A stretch of 64,000 nt of DNA, from NCBI RefSeq assembly GCF_040782645.1, contig NZ_CP160403.1, forward strand, positions 6,483,001-6,547,000, given 5' to 3'. The notes under the pieces were generated by a model. It saw only the letters and a list, made by a program, of their open reading frames with translations, did not search any database and was not told the origin of the DNA. Source of the DNA: Streptomyces sp. HUAS ZL42. GTDB lineage: Bacteria; Actinomycetota; Actinomycetes; Streptomycetales; Streptomycetaceae. Position numbers and translations under genes: made by a program. Below are positions 46,668 through 56,955 of this stretch, piece after piece (the stretch's first letter is position 1; every line of letters starts with the position of its first letter).

Positions 46668-47450
46668 GTGCCCATGACCAAGAACCTGCCGGCAGGACGG
46701 CAGCAGGAGGCGAACACCCATCTGGTGGTGCTCGACAAGGTCAACAAGCACTATGGCCGACTGCACGTTCTGCAGGACATCGACCTGGCGGTGAGCCGGG
46801 GTGAGGTCGTCGTGCTGATCGGACCTTCCGGGTCCGGCAAGTCCACTCTGTGCCGCACCATCAACCGGCTGGAGACCATCGACTCGGGCATCATCATGAT
46901 CGACGGCACGCCCATGCCCTCCGAGGGCAGGCAACTGGCGCGGCTGCGCGCCGAGGTCGGCATGGTGTTCCAGGGGTTCAACCTCTTCGCCCACAAGACA
47001 GTCTTGGAGAACGTCACCATCGCCCCGGTGAAGGTCCTCAAGCAGGACCGGAAGGCCGCCGAGCAGCGCGCCCGCGAACTGCTCGACCGCGTGGGCATCG
47101 CCAGCCAGGCCGACAAGTACCCCGCCCAGCTGTCGGGAGGTCAGCAGCAGCGGGTGGCCATCGCCCGGGCCCTGGCCATGGACCCCAAGGTGATCCTCTT
47201 CGACGAGCCGACCTCCGCGCTCGACCCGGAGATGGTCAACGAGGTGCTGGACGTGATGACGTCCCTGGCCCGCGACGGCATGACGATGCTCGTGGTCACG
47301 CACGAGATGGGCTTCGCCCGCCGGGCCGCAGACCGCGTGGTGTTCATGGCCGACGGCCAGATCGTGGAGCAGAACAGCCCCGACGCCTTCTTCTCCCACC
47401 CGCGCAGCGAACGCGCCAGGTCGTTCCTCGACAAGATCCTCACCCACTGA
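46668..47450 (+). CDS. gluA: Glutamate/aspartate-type ABC transporter ATPase
   Basis: This 260-residue PAAT-type ATPase has Walker [12 protein letters not shown]-loop [13 protein letters not shown], signature LSGGQQQR, Walker [13 protein letters not shown] and switch VTHEM. AGGGAG at 46,656-46,661 favours the GTG at 46,668; ATG 46,674 is an alternative. Gene order ATPase, binding protein, permease, permease matches the gluABCD glutamate uptake operons of actinobacteria. Confidence 0.88.
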   Translation: MPMTKNLPAGRQQEANTHLVVLDKVNKHYGRLHVLQDIDLAVSRGEVVVLIGPSGSGKSTLCRTINRLETIDSGIIMIDGTPMPSEGRQLARLRAEVGMVFQGFNLFAHKTVLENVTIAPVKVLKQDRKAAEQRARELLDRVGIASQADKYPAQLSGGQQQRVAIARALAMDPKVILFDEPTSALDPEMVNEVLDVMTSLARDGMTMLVVTHEMGFARRAADRVVFMADGQIVEQNSPDAFFSHPRSERARSFLDKILTH

Positions 47451-47511
47451 GCCGGCCCTCGCGCCGACGCAGCCACGCCTATCCACTCACAACGGGAACC
47501 AGGGGTTCACC

Positions 47512-48354
47512 ATGTCCAAGAGACTGATCGCTGCCGCTCTCACCACCGTGATGGTCGCGCTGGGCACCAGCGCCTGCGGGGGCGGTAGCGAAAGCAACAG
47601 CAACGCGTCCGTCGTCGACAAGGCCAAGAACGACAAGAAGCTCGTCATAGGCGTGAAGGCCGACCAGCCGGGCCTGGGACTGCGCACCCCCGACGGCAGT
47701 TTCAAGGGCCTCGACATCGACGTGGCCACCTATGTCGCCGAGGCCCTCGGGGTGGACGCGAAGAACATCACCTTCAAGGAGACCGTCTCGGCCAACCGCG
47801 AGGCGTTCCTGGAGCAGGGGCAGGTCGACATGGTGGTGGCCACCTACTCCATCACCGACGCCCGCAAGGAGAAGGTCTCCTTCGCCGGGCCGTACTTCGT
47901 GGCGGGCCAGGACCTGCTGGTCCGCTCCGACGACAAGTCCATCACCGGCCCCGAGTCGCTCAACGGCAAGAAGCTGTGCTCGGTCGCGGGCTCGACCTCC
48001 GCCCAGAAGATCAAGGACGCCTTCGCCAAGGATGTGCAACTCCAGGAGGAGCGCAGCTACTCGGCCTGCGTGGACCGGGTGCTGGGTGGTCAGCTCGACG
48101 CGATCACCACCGACAACGCCATCCTGGCCGGCTACGCGTCGCAGCACCCCGGCAAGCTCAGGCTGGTCGGCAAGACCTTCAGCACCGAGAAGTACGGCAT
48201 CGGCCTGAAGAAGGACGACAAGAAGGGCCGGGACGCGATCAACGACGCCCTGAACAGGATGTTCCTCGGCGGCAGTTGGAAGGCCGCGGTGCAGTCCAAT
48301 CTCGGACCGTCCGGATTCCAGGTCCCCGCGACTCCGCTCCTCGACCGGTACTGA
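47512..48354 (+). CDS. gluB: Glutamate/aspartate-type ABC transporter binding lipoprotein
   Basis: This 280-residue SBP_bac_3 lipoprotein has lipobox TSAC (residue 22), then VIGVKADQPGLGLRTPDGSF and MVVATYSITDARKEKVSFAGPY. It is clearly paralogous to the binding protein at 45,480 (shared ATYSI..RK..V pattern) but more typical of GluB. It delivers the amino acid to the GluC/GluD permeases encoded next. Confidence 0.88.
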   Translation: MSKRLIAAALTTVMVALGTSACGGGSESNSNASVVDKAKNDKKLVIGVKADQPGLGLRTPDGSFKGLDIDVATYVAEALGVDAKNITFKETVSANREAFLEQGQVDMVVATYSITDARKEKVSFAGPYFVAGQDLLVRSDDKSITGPESLNGKKLCSVAGSTSAQKIKDAFAKDVQLQEERSYSACVDRVLGGQLDAITTDNAILAGYASQHPGKLRLVGKTFSTEKYGIGLKKDDKKGRDAINDALNRMFLGGSWKAAVQSNLGPSGFQVPATPLLDRY

Positions 48355-48434
48355 CAGCAACCGCTGGACGGCGGGCAACCGGCGACGGCAGGCAACCGCC
48401 CGGCCCTTGCCCGCCCCGACGAAGTAAGGCCCTG

Positions 48435-49103
48435 ATGGACGCACTGATAGCCGAGCGAGGGACGATCCTCGCCGCGTTCTGGATGACCCTGCGACTCACC
48501 GTTTTCAGCGCGCTCGGCTCTCTCACCCTGGGTACCGTTCTCGCGGGCATGCGGGTCTCCCCGCTTCCGGTACTGCGCGCCGCGGCCCGGGTGTACGTGA
48601 CCGTGGCACGCAACACACCGCTCACTCTGATCCTGCTGTTCACCAGCCTGGGTGTGGGCGCCAACCTCGGTGTGGAGTTCTCCGACCGCATCGACACCAA
48701 CAACTTCTGGCTCGCCGTCGTCGGCCTGACCGCGTACACGTCGGCGTTCGTGTGCGAGGCCCTGCGGGCGGGCATCAACACCGTCCCCCTGGGGCAGACG
48801 GAGGCGGCACGGGCGGCCGGGCTGAGCTTCGTCCAGACGTTGCGGCTCATAGTCCTGCCCCAGGCGTTCCGTGCGGTGATCATGCCGCTGGGAAGCATCC
48901 TGATCGCCCTGACCAAGAACACGACCATCGCCCTGGTGGCGGGTGTCGCGGAGGCATCCGTCCGGATGCGGGAGATGATCGAGGTGTATGGCGACCAAGT
49001 GATCCAGATCTTCCTCGGGTTCGCCGCCGGCTTCGTCGTGCTGTGCCTCCCGACCGGCCTGTTCTTCGGCTGGCTCTCCCGTCGCCTGGAGGTGGCCCGA
49101 TGA
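48435..49103 (+). CDS. gluC: Glutamate/aspartate-type ABC transporter permease 1
   Basis: This 222-residue permease has about five membrane segments and the EAA loop (EAARAAGLSFVQTLRLIVLPQAFR). ATG at 48,435; the open frame extends upstream but only inside the previous gene. Its TGA overlaps the next ATG (ATGA, 49,100-49,103). Heterodimer partner of the following permease. Confidence 0.88.
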   Translation: MDALIAERGTILAAFWMTLRLTVFSALGSLTLGTVLAGMRVSPLPVLRAAARVYVTVARNTPLTLILLFTSLGVGANLGVEFSDRIDTNNFWLAVVGLTAYTSAFVCEALRAGINTVPLGQTEAARAAGLSFVQTLRLIVLPQAFRAVIMPLGSILIALTKNTTIALVAGVAEASVRMREMIEVYGDQVIQIFLGFAAGFVVLCLPTGLFFGWLSRRLEVAR

Positions 49104-49975
49104 GCCACGCGAACCTGTACGAGGTCCCGGGCGCGCGGGGTATGCGCCGCAACCGGCTGCTGGCCGCGGTCTTCGCCGTCGCGCTGGCCGGCCTGGCGTA
49201 CGTGATCTACACGCGGTTCGACGCCAAGCAGCAGTGGGACGCGGAGAAGTGGCGGCCCCTGCTGCGGGGCGAGGTCTGGACGACCTTCATCGTGCCCGGC
49301 CTGCTCGGCACGCTCCAGGCCGCGGCGCTGGGCATCGTGTTCTCAGCCGTCTTCGGGCTGGTGTTCGCCACAGCCCGGCTGTCCGAGCACCGTTGGATCC
49401 GCGTCCCCGCCGCGTCGATCGTGGAGTTCTTCCGCGCGGTCCCCTTGCTGTTGCTCATCTTCTTCGCCTTCTTCGGCTCCTACGCGATCATCGGGGTCAA
49501 CGTCTCCCCGTTCACCGCCGTGGTCTTCGGCCTCACCCTGTACAACGGCTCGGTCATCGCGGAGACCCTCAGGGCGGGCGTGAAGAGCCTCCCGTCGGGG
49601 CAGAGGGAGGCGGCGCAGGCGCTCGGCATGCGCAAGGGCAAGGTCATGCGCCTCATCCTTCTACCGCAGGCGATCACCGCGATGATGCCGGCCATCGTCA
49701 GCCAGTTCGTCGTGCTGCTCAAGGACTCCGCCCTCGGGTTCATCGTCGGCTACGACGAGCTGGTCGACCGCGGCCTGAACGGAATCGCCGCGAACTTCTC
49801 CAACGTCATCCCGGCGGCCATGCTGGTGGCTTCGATCTTCATCCTCCTCAACATGGCGCTCGACGCCGTCGCCCAATGGCTGCGGCGCAAGATCGGCAGC
49901 GGCCGTAGGACGGGGTCCACGAAGGGCGGCGACACCGCCGTCGCTCCGGCGGCCGAGCCGGTCGGTTCCGTCTGA
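49100..49975 (+). CDS. gluD: Glutamate/aspartate-type ABC transporter permease 2
   Basis: This 291-residue permease has an N-terminal cytoplasmic leader and about six membrane segments. Its EAA loop is EAAQALGMRKGKVMRLILLPQAI. A 30-residue Gly/Ser/Ala-rich tail follows the last helix. Start overlaps gluC by four bases. Completes the uptake system that would feed the aspartase encoded downstream. Confidence 0.88.
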   Translation: MSHANLYEVPGARGMRRNRLLAAVFAVALAGLAYVIYTRFDAKQQWDAEKWRPLLRGEVWTTFIVPGLLGTLQAAALGIVFSAVFGLVFATARLSEHRWIRVPAASIVEFFRAVPLLLLIFFAFFGSYAIIGVNVSPFTAVVFGLTLYNGSVIAETLRAGVKSLPSGQREAAQALGMRKGKVMRLILLPQAITAMMPAIVSQFVVLLKDSALGFIVGYDELVDRGLNGIAANFSNVIPAAMLVASIFILLNMALDAVAQWLRRKIGSGRRTGSTKGGDTAVAPAAEPVGSV

Positions 49976-50167
49976 CCCGAACCCCCGGCCGAGCGGTCGC
50001 AGTTCGCGGACCCGCCCGGGTCGGCGGCGTGGGGTTCCTCACCCGCCCCGGGCCGTTCCGCCGCGTCGACGGCTCATCTCCCCAACGGTCGGCTGGACGT
50101 CCCAGCGGCACCACGCCGGCCATCACCCCAAGCCTGGCCCTCGCGGCCGGATTCAGGAGTACGCATC

Positions 50168-51595
50168 ATGGCGGAGGACCCGTTCCGCATCGAGCACGAC
50201 CTTCTCGGGGACGAACCCGTACCGCAGTACGCCTACTTCGGCATACACACCCTCCGGGCGGTGCACAACTTCCCCATCACCGGCATCCGCATCTCCGCCT
50301 ACCGCGACCTGGTCAACGGCCTGGCAGCGGTCAAGCAGGCCGCGGCGGCGGCCAACCGCGACCTGGACCTGCTGGACCCCGCGAAGGCCGAAGCGATCAT
50401 CAGCGCCTGTGAGGAGATCCGCTCCGGAAGGCTCCACGACCAGTTCGTCGTCGATGTGTTCCAGGGCGGCGCGGGCACCTCCACCAACATGAACGCCAAC
50501 GAGGTCATCGCCAACCGGGCACTGGAGCTCCTCGGGCACAGCCGCGGCGAGTACCGGCACCTGCACCCCCTGGACGACGTCAACGCCGGGCAGAGCACCA
50601 ACGACGCCTACCCCACCGCCCTCAAGGTCGCCCTGCACGAGACCACTCAACGCCTGGAGCGTGCCATGGCCACACTGCGGCACGCCTTCGAGACGAAGGC
50701 CGAGGAGTTCGCCGACGTCGTCAAGACCGGCCGTACCCAGCTGCAGGACGCGGTGCCGATGACCCTCGGCCAGGAGTTCGGGGCCTACGCGCAGACGCTG
50801 GGCGAGGACGAGCAGCGCCTCGCCGAGGCCCGTGCCCTGCTGGGGGAGATCAACCTGGGCGGCACCGCGATCGGCACCGGTCTCAACTCCCACCCCGACT
50901 ACGCCGCACTGGCCTGCGCGCATCTGCGTGACATCACCGGTCTGGAGCTGTCCGTCGCCCCCGACCTGGTCGAGGCCACCCAGGACGCCGGTGTCTTCGT
51001 CCAGTTGTCCGGTGTGCTCAAGCGCATCGCGGTCAAGCTCTCCAAGACCTGCAACGACCTGCGGCTGCTCTCGTCCGGCCCGCGTGCCGGCCTCGGCGAG
51101 ATCAACCTCCCGCCGCGACAGGCGGGCTCCAGCATCATGCCGGGCAAGGTGAACCCGGTCATCCCCGAAGTCGTGAACCAGATCGCCTTCAAGGTCATCG
51201 GCAACGACATGGCCATCACCATGGCCGCCGAAGCCGGTCAGCTCCAGCTCAACGCGTTCGAACCGCTCATCGCCCACTGCCTGTTCGAAAGTCTCACCAA
51301 CCTGCAGGCCGGCTGCCTGACCCTGGCCGAGCGCTGCGTCGTCGGCATCACCGCCAACCGGGAACACCTCCACGCCGTCGTCCACAACACCATCGGCATC
51401 ATCACCGCCCTCACCCCGCACATCGGCTACGCCCAGGCCAGCGCCGCCGCCCAGGAAGCACTCACCACACACCGCTCGGTGGCCGAGGTCGTACTCGGAC
51501 GAGGACTGCTGTCCTCCGACGAACTGCACCGCCTGCTCCGCCCCGAGGCCCTGGCTCGCCCCGGGGGCCACGACTTGCAAGCATCCACGATGTGA
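50168..51595 (+). CDS. aspA: Aspartate ammonia-lyase (aspartase)
   Basis: This 475-residue protein of the fumarase/aspartase superfamily has GGAGTSTNMNANEVIANRA (about residues 99-117), HPLDDVNAGQSTND, and the signature loop GSSIMPGKVNP (about residue 318) with the catalytic serine. It converts L-aspartate to fumarate and ammonia in the cytoplasm. The N-terminal RIEHDLLGDEPVP and TSTNMN motifs favour aspartase over class II fumarase. Placed after the acidic amino-acid transporter and CitB-type regulator, it completes an import-and-deaminate pathway. Confidence 0.9.
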   Translation: MAEDPFRIEHDLLGDEPVPQYAYFGIHTLRAVHNFPITGIRISAYRDLVNGLAAVKQAAAAANRDLDLLDPAKAEAIISACEEIRSGRLHDQFVVDVFQGGAGTSTNMNANEVIANRALELLGHSRGEYRHLHPLDDVNAGQSTNDAYPTALKVALHETTQRLERAMATLRHAFETKAEEFADVVKTGRTQLQDAVPMTLGQEFGAYAQTLGEDEQRLAEARALLGEINLGGTAIGTGLNSHPDYAALACAHLRDITGLELSVAPDLVEATQDAGVFVQLSGVLKRIAVKLSKTCNDLRLLSSGPRAGLGEINLPPRQAGSSIMPGKVNPVIPEVVNQIAFKVIGNDMAITMAAEAGQLQLNAFEPLIAHCLFESLTNLQAGCLTLAERCVVGITANREHLHAVVHNTIGIITALTPHIGYAQASAAAQEALTTHRSVAEVVLGRGLLSSDELHRLLRPEALARPGGHDLQASTM

Positions 51596-52324
51596 TGCTG
51601 CGCATGGAGGGCCCGCCCGGTTGGCGGGAGGTCACAGAGCGTCGTCGGATCCGGCGACGGCTCGTGTTCATGTGTTCTCGCGCGCCCGTCTGACGGACAG
51701 AAAGGATGATCTCGAAATCGGAGAGCAACGCGCTGAGTCTGCGGTCGGCGTGGCGCCGCACCCACAAGGCCACGCCGAGCACGGGCGGTGCGGCCGCCGT
51801 GCGTCTCCGCCGGGCATATCGGCGCCTCATCGACGCACCGGTCACCCCGCGCCCGCAGCGGCGGGCGGTTGAGTGCCTACGGCAAAGAGGTCACCATCAC
51901 TGACCCCGTCCCACGTGACGAAGCCGAGGCCGATGTCGTGACGGTGAAGCCGCAGCCGTCCCGGGCCGAGGTCCACTGGGACTGCCCGTCCGGCTCCCCC
52001 CTCGGGCGAAGACGACGGGCCTTCTCGTCGGTAAGGCACTCCGCTTCGTGAGAGTTCGAGACCACGACGCCCAGCCCGCCTCGCCCGACCTGCCCGAGCA
52101 CCCGGACACCCCCATCCGCCGTCTTCAACGAGGCCACTGGTCCGCTGCGGGCCCGTGATGTCTGCGAAGCCTTCGACCGCGACCTGATGCCCAAGAACAT
52201 CGAAGGCACCCGCGTCAAGCTGAAACGCTCCGTCGCATCCTCACCGAGATCGACACCGGCAGCTTCTCCAGGAAAAGCAGTAACCGACCAAGGCCCGCGA
52301 CCAGCACTGTCTCCAGCGCCGGGG
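51596..52324. other. Intergenic region with a broken HTH-like gene scrap
   Basis: About 730 bp without an intact gene. At 52,141-52,285 the plus strand reads PLRARDVCEAFDRDL, PKNIEGTRVKLKR and, after a frameshift, ILTEIDTGSFSRK. I recall this V-CEAL...EG-RSKLKRLV...LTE pattern from small helical proteins associated with IS elements in Streptomyces. It is a remnant; the rest of the gap shows nothing I can support. Confidence 0.45.
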
Positions 52325-53179
52325 TCAGCGGGCGAGGACGCGGTTCAGCCAGGCCAGCAGGTCGCTGACGATCTCCTGTTTGTTGGTCTCGTGGAACAGC
52401 TCGTGCCGGGCTTCGGGATACCTGAGATAGGTCACGTCGATGAGGCCGGCCTCGCCGTAGCGTTCGACAAGCAAGTCGCTGCGTGAGAGTTCGGCGTTCA
52501 GTGGGTCGTGATCCCCGACCAGGACGCAGATGGGCAGATCCGCCGGGATGCCCTTGGGCTGGGCAAGTGACGCCGAGGCTATGGTGATGTCAGCCATGCC
52601 CCGGGCGTCGAGGCTGAAGCCGCACATGGGGTCGGCGAGGTAGGCGTCGACGGCCGGTTCGTCCCGGCTGAGCCAGTCGAACGGCGTGCGGCTGGGCTGG
52701 AACGCCTCGTTGAGCGCGAGCAACGGGTCTCCTCCCTCCGCGGCCTGTTGCGCCTGTGCCGCGAGCATGACGTCGACCGCAGTGGTACCGGCGAGGGCGA
52801 GTGCGTCGATCAGGTGGGCGTGGTCCAGGACGTACTGCTGCGAGGCGAAGGAACCGAGGCTGTGTCCGAGCAGCACCAGGGGCAGGCCGGGGTGCTCCTC
52901 GCGGATGGCCTCTGAGAGGGTGACCATGTCACTGACGAGTCGGTTCCAGCCGTCGTCGCCGAGATGACCGGGCTCGGCGTGCCTGCTCAGCCCGTGTCCG
53001 CGGTGGTCGTTGGCATAGACGGCGTAGCCCTGAGCGGTCAGTGCTGCCGCGAGTGGGGCATAGCGGCCGGCGTGCTCTCCCATGCCGTGGGCGATCTGGA
53101 CGACGGCTCGCGGGGGCGTCTCCGGCTTCCATTCGTGCACGTGGATCTGGACGCCGTCTTCGCTTTCGAAGGTGAACAT
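52325..53179 (-). CDS. Alpha/beta hydrolase, monoacylglycerol lipase/lysophospholipase-like
   Basis: This 284-residue hydrolase has IAHGMGEHAGRY near residue 30 (oxyanion region), nucleophile S107 in GHSLGS, a late Asp in VGDHDPLN and His in ARHELFHE. This is the Hydrolase_4/PldB pattern. No signal peptide, so it acts in the cytoplasm. The ATG at 53,179 begins the conserved part; the frame is open further upstream only through the antisense of the next gene. 125 bp from the Liv operon end, so it may be its last gene. Confidence 0.82.
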   Translation of the reverse strand: MFTFESEDGVQIHVHEWKPETPPRAVVQIAHGMGEHAGRYAPLAAALTAQGYAVYANDHRGHGLSRHAEPGHLGDDGWNRLVSDMVTLSEAIREEHPGLPLVLLGHSLGSFASQQYVLDHAHLIDALALAGTTAVDVMLAAQAQQAAEGGDPLLALNEAFQPSRTPFDWLSRDEPAVDAYLADPMCGFSLDARGMADITIASASLAQPKGIPADLPICVLVGDHDPLNAELSRSDLLVERYGEAGLIDVTYLRYPEARHELFHETNKQEIVSDLLAWLNRVLAR

Positions 53180-53304
53180 CGGGTTCCTTGTCTTGGGTAC
53201 GCGGGCAGCTCTGAGGGTCCGGCCGAGTTGTGGAGGGTGGGCCGGCCCGAGCGGTTCAGGCTCACGGCGGTTGTGGTGTACGGCGGTTGTGGCCGCCGGC
53301 CGGG

Positions 53305-54018
53305 TCAGGCGTACTGCTCGCCGAGGTAGCCGGCGAGGATCCGGGACTGGTCGGCCCGGAGTTCCCGGGCCGCGGCGTGCGCGGTGATCTCGCCGTGGGA
53401 GAGGACGTAGCCGCGGTCGGCCATGTCGAGGGCGAGGCCGACGTGCTGTTCGACGAGCAGTACCCCGCAGCCGGTGTCGTCGGCATAGCGCCTGACGATG
53501 GGCAGCAACTCCTCGACGATGATGGGTGCCAGGCCGAGGCTGAGCTCGTCGAGCAGGAGCAGCTTGGGGCCGCGGGCCAGGGCCCGTCCCATGGCGAGCA
53601 TCTGTTGCTCGCCGCCGGAGAGCAGTCCCGCCTTGCGGTCCTGGAGGCGGGACAGGGCGGGGAAGTAACGCTGGGCGGCCGCCTGGTCGAGGCGCTCGCC
53701 CCGGTGACCGAGGCGCAGGTGTTCCGCCACCGTGAGGCCGGAGAAGATGCCTCGTCCTTCCGGAACGTGGGCGATGCCGAGGCGGGCGCGGGTCGCCGCC
53801 GGGATCCTGCCGAGGTCCGTTCCGTTGAAAGTGATCGTGCCGGCAAGGGGGCGCAGCAGCGCGGAGACGGTCTTGAGCGTGGTGGTCTTCCCCGCTCCGT
53901 TGGCCCCGAGGAGGGCGACGACCTCTCCCGCGCCCACTTCGAGGTCGATCCCGCGGATGACAGCGGCTCCGTCGTATCCGGCGGTGAGTCCGGCCACCTT
54001 CAGGACTGGGGTGCTCAT
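53305..54018 (-). CDS. livF: Branched-chain amino-acid ABC transporter ATPase LivF
   Basis: This 237-residue ATPase has Walker [11 protein letters not shown], signature LSGGEQQML, Walker [14 protein letters not shown] and switch LVEQHV. LSLGLAP is specific to LivF/UrtE. ATGA overlap with livG (54,015-54,018). Confidence 0.9.
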   Translation of the reverse strand: MSTPVLKVAGLTAGYDGAAVIRGIDLEVGAGEVVALLGANGAGKTTTLKTVSALLRPLAGTITFNGTDLGRIPAATRARLGIAHVPEGRGIFSGLTVAEHLRLGHRGERLDQAAAQRYFPALSRLQDRKAGLLSGGEQQMLAMGRALARGPKLLLLDELSLGLAPIIVEELLPIVRRYADDTGCGVLLVEQHVGLALDMADRGYVLSHGEITAHAAARELRADQSRILAGYLGEQYA

Positions 54019-54830
54019 GGTGTCTCCGGTGTGCTGGTGAGGGCCTTGGCGGAGCCACCGGCCGAAGTGCCGGACGCGGTGGCGGGCTGGACGGCGGATG
54101 CCCCGAGGTAGGCGGTCACGACGGCGGGGTCGGTTCGGACCTGTGCCGGTGTCCCGGAGGCGATCACCTTGCCGAACTCCAGGACGACGACGTGGTCGCA
54201 GATGCCCATCACGAGGCTCATGTCGTGGTCGATGAGGAGCAGCGCGGTGCCGGCCTCAGCGACCGCGCGCAGTCTGCGTCCGAGTTCGGCGCTCTCCGTC
54301 GTGTCCAGGCCGGCCGCGGGTTCGTCGAGACAGATGATGCGGGGGCGGGCTGCCAAGGCCCGTGCCACACCGACGAGTTTGCGTCTGCCCTGGGACAGTT
54401 CGTGTGCCGAGGCGTCGGCCAGGTCCTCGAGTCCCAGGGCCGCGAGGGCCTGAGGGACAGCGGGGTTCGGGGACGGGCGGCGGCCGAAGGTCTCGCCGAG
54501 CGTGGTCCACCACCTCGAAGGGTCCGCCGTGACCTGGAGGTTCTCCGCGACCGTGAGGTCTTCGAAGAGTTCGCTGCTCTGGAAGGTGCGGGCGAGCCCT
54601 CGGCGGGCTCGTACATGGGGCGGCCGTCCGGTCAGGTCCTTGCCATCCAGTTCCACCCTTCCCCGGGCGGCGACGAGACCCGTGACCGCGTCCACGAAGG
54701 TGGTCTTGCCGGCCCCGTTGGGGCCGATGAGCCCCACGAGTTGGCCCTCGCCGACCTCCAGGGAGACATCGCTGAGCGCGTGGACGCCGCCGTAGCTGAC
54801 GCCCAGCTGCTGGACAGAGAGCACGTTCAC
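54015..54830 (-). CDS. livG: Branched-chain amino-acid ABC transporter ATPase LivG
   Basis: This 271-residue ATPase has Walker [11 protein letters not shown], the family RGLARTFQ segment, signature LSQGRRKL, Walker [13 protein letters not shown] and switch LIDHDM. The GTG start at 54,830 overlaps the permease stop (GTGA). A 25-residue Ser/Thr/Ala tail follows the domain. Confidence 0.9.
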   Translation of the reverse strand: MNVLSVQQLGVSYGGVHALSDVSLEVGEGQLVGLIGPNGAGKTTFVDAVTGLVAARGRVELDGKDLTGRPPHVRARRGLARTFQSSELFEDLTVAENLQVTADPSRWWTTLGETFGRRPSPNPAVPQALAALGLEDLADASAHELSQGRRKLVGVARALAARPRIICLDEPAAGLDTTESAELGRRLRAVAEAGTALLLIDHDMSLVMGICDHVVVLEFGKVIASGTPAQVRTDPAVVTAYLGASAVQPATASGTSAGGSAKALTSTPETP

Positions 54831-56854
54831 GGTGCGACCTCCTTGGCGTCGGCAGTGGTACGGCCGAGGTGGATCTCCGGGGAGCCGACGGCGGATGCGT
54901 TGTCGGCCGGTGGTCCGGTCGTGGCCGCCGCGCGTCTCGCCCTCTTCGCCGTCCCCCGGCGGTGGGCGGCGCCCGCGATGCCGTCGGGGTTGGCGATCAG
55001 CGTCACGATCAGGGAGACGCCGCCGAAGAGCAGGGCCCAAGTCCCCTTGATCCCGAACCACTTGTCCAGCGCATGGGGCAGCAGCGCCTCGGTGGACATC
55101 AGCCCCGCGATCACGGCTCCGGACACCATGGTGATGCCGCCGATGTAGGCGAAACCGATCAGGCCGAGGGCGGCCAGCGCGGTGAACCGGGCGGCGCTGA
55201 CCGAGCCGAAGTTGTAGCCGTAGAGGGTGCCGGCGGCGCTGGCGATGAAGGAACTGATCGTGAACGCGGCGATCTTCACGGCCCGCACGTCGACACCGGC
55301 TGCCGCGGCGGCGCGCTCGTTGGAGCGGACGGCGAGCATCCGCCGGCCGAGCCCGGTGCGCCTGAGATGGGCGACGTACAGTCCGAGGGCGACGGTGACG
55401 GCCAGCACGAGGAAGCCGAACATGGGGCTGGGTTCGTTGCCGTCCAGGCCGCGGAAGTCCGCTTTCGGTCCGAGGTCGATCCCGAACAGGCGCGGCGGGG
55501 GTACGGACACTCCGGCCGTTCCGCCGAACGAGGTGTTGTTGAACAGCGCCTGTTCCATGGCCAGGGCCGCGGCCAGGGTGACGACGGCCAGGCTCACTCC
55601 CCGCACCCGCAGGGCGGAGACGCCCGCGGCCACTCCGAGCAGTGTGGCCAGCACCATCGCGCCGAGGGCGGAGAACGGGAACGGGATCCCCCGCCGGACC
55701 GAGAGGTGGGAGAGGACGAAACCCGCGGTTCCGGAGAGCGCGAGCTGCATCACGGAGATCTGTCCGACGTAGCCGGTGATGACGACGTAGGACAGGACGA
55801 TGACCATGCCGATCAACGAGTTCGTGAGTGCCTGGCGGAAGTCGAACGGGAGCACTATCAGTGCGGCGGCGGCGACCGCGGTGGCCGTCAAGGCGGGGCG
55901 TAGCAGTCGCTCGGGCAGGGGCACCGCGGGCAGTCGCTGTTCGACGAGTTCACCGCGGCGCGGCAGACCGGCACCCCGCACGTACAGGGCGACGACCATC
56001 AGGGCGAAGACGAGGAGCTGCTGGAGGCCGGGCATGGCGTTGCCGTTGTCGGTCGGGAACCAGCTCTGCGTGGACAGGTAGTACACGATCGACTGGAGCA
56101 CTCCGATGAGGATGCCCGCGGTGCAGGCGATCCACAGCGACGTGAACCCGGCGAAGAGGGCGGCGGCCAGGGCCGGGACCACCTGCAGGGGGAGCGTCAT
56201 GGAGTCGACCTGCACGATGGGCGCGGCCAGGACACCGAGCAGCCCGGCGACCAGGGCGGCCAGGAGTGTGTTGGCCATCGAGACGCTGTTGGGCGACAGG
56301 CCTGCCAGAAGAGCGGCCTGTTCGTTCTCCGAGGCCGCGCGGGTGGCCAGGCCGAAGCGGCTCCACCGGTACAGGGCCCCGAGGACCAGGGCGATCACGA
56401 CGACCAGTCCGGCCAGGACGAAGCGGTCGGAGGGTGTGGTGATGCCCAGCATGGTGACGGTGCCGGCCGGAAGGATGCTCGGTGCCTGCTGCGGCTGCAC
56501 CCCGAAGACCAGGAGCACGGTGGCCTGCAGGGTGAGCAGGACGCCGAGGGAGGCCGCGAGTTTGGCCAGGGGCGAGACGGTGCGCAGCGGCTTGAAGACC
56601 GCCACCTCTGTGAGCACTCCGACGGCGAGCGCGACCGCGAGGGCCCCGGCAAGAGCGGGCCCGACGGGCAGCGTGAGCCCGAAGAAACCGGTGGTCAGGG
56701 CCCAGAAGGCATAGGCCGAGGCCATGGCGACCGCGCCGGTGGACAGGTTGATGATGCCCGAGCCCCGGTAGGTGACCACCACGCCGAGCGCGATGCCGGC
56801 GATCAGTGCCCCCTGGCCGAGGCCGAGCACGGCGAAGAGCAGGATCTGTTCCAA
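54827..56854 (-). CDS. Fused LivH-LivM permease
   Basis: This 675-residue protein has an N-terminal LivH half (about 1-290: GLGQGALIAGIALG, IINLSTGAVAMA) joined to a LivM half (about 315-640: ITGYVGQISVMQLAL, GLGRRMLAVRSNERAA). The two are usually separate genes; here they form one chain with both membrane domains. An AGGAG seven bases before TTG 56,854 makes that the best start, giving MEQILLFAVLG, a typical LivH start. A GTG at 56,881 is the upstream alternative. Confidence 0.85.
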   Translation of the reverse strand: MEQILLFAVLGLGQGALIAGIALGVVVTYRGSGIINLSTGAVAMASAYAFWALTTGFFGLTLPVGPALAGALAVALAVGVLTEVAVFKPLRTVSPLAKLAASLGVLLTLQATVLLVFGVQPQQAPSILPAGTVTMLGITTPSDRFVLAGLVVVIALVLGALYRWSRFGLATRAASENEQAALLAGLSPNSVSMANTLLAALVAGLLGVLAAPIVQVDSMTLPLQVVPALAAALFAGFTSLWIACTAGILIGVLQSIVYYLSTQSWFPTDNGNAMPGLQQLLVFALMVVALYVRGAGLPRRGELVEQRLPAVPLPERLLRPALTATAVAAAALIVLPFDFRQALTNSLIGMVIVLSYVVITGYVGQISVMQLALSGTAGFVLSHLSVRRGIPFPFSALGAMVLATLLGVAAGVSALRVRGVSLAVVTLAAALAMEQALFNNTSFGGTAGVSVPPPRLFGIDLGPKADFRGLDGNEPSPMFGFLVLAVTVALGLYVAHLRRTGLGRRMLAVRSNERAAAAAGVDVRAVKIAAFTISSFIASAAGTLYGYNFGSVSAARFTALAALGLIGFAYIGGITMVSGAVIAGLMSTEALLPHALDKWFGIKGTWALLFGGVSLIVTLIANPDGIAGAAHRRGTAKRARRAAATTGPPADNASAVGSPEIHLGRTTADAKEVAP

Positions 56855-56955
56855 TTCATGACTCCTGTCATGAGTCCGCACATCCGCGAGTCCGCGCTGC
56901 TGAGGCTGCGTCCTGCGAGGGCTGCGACCTCAGCGGCGGCGGGGCGGGCGGGGGC

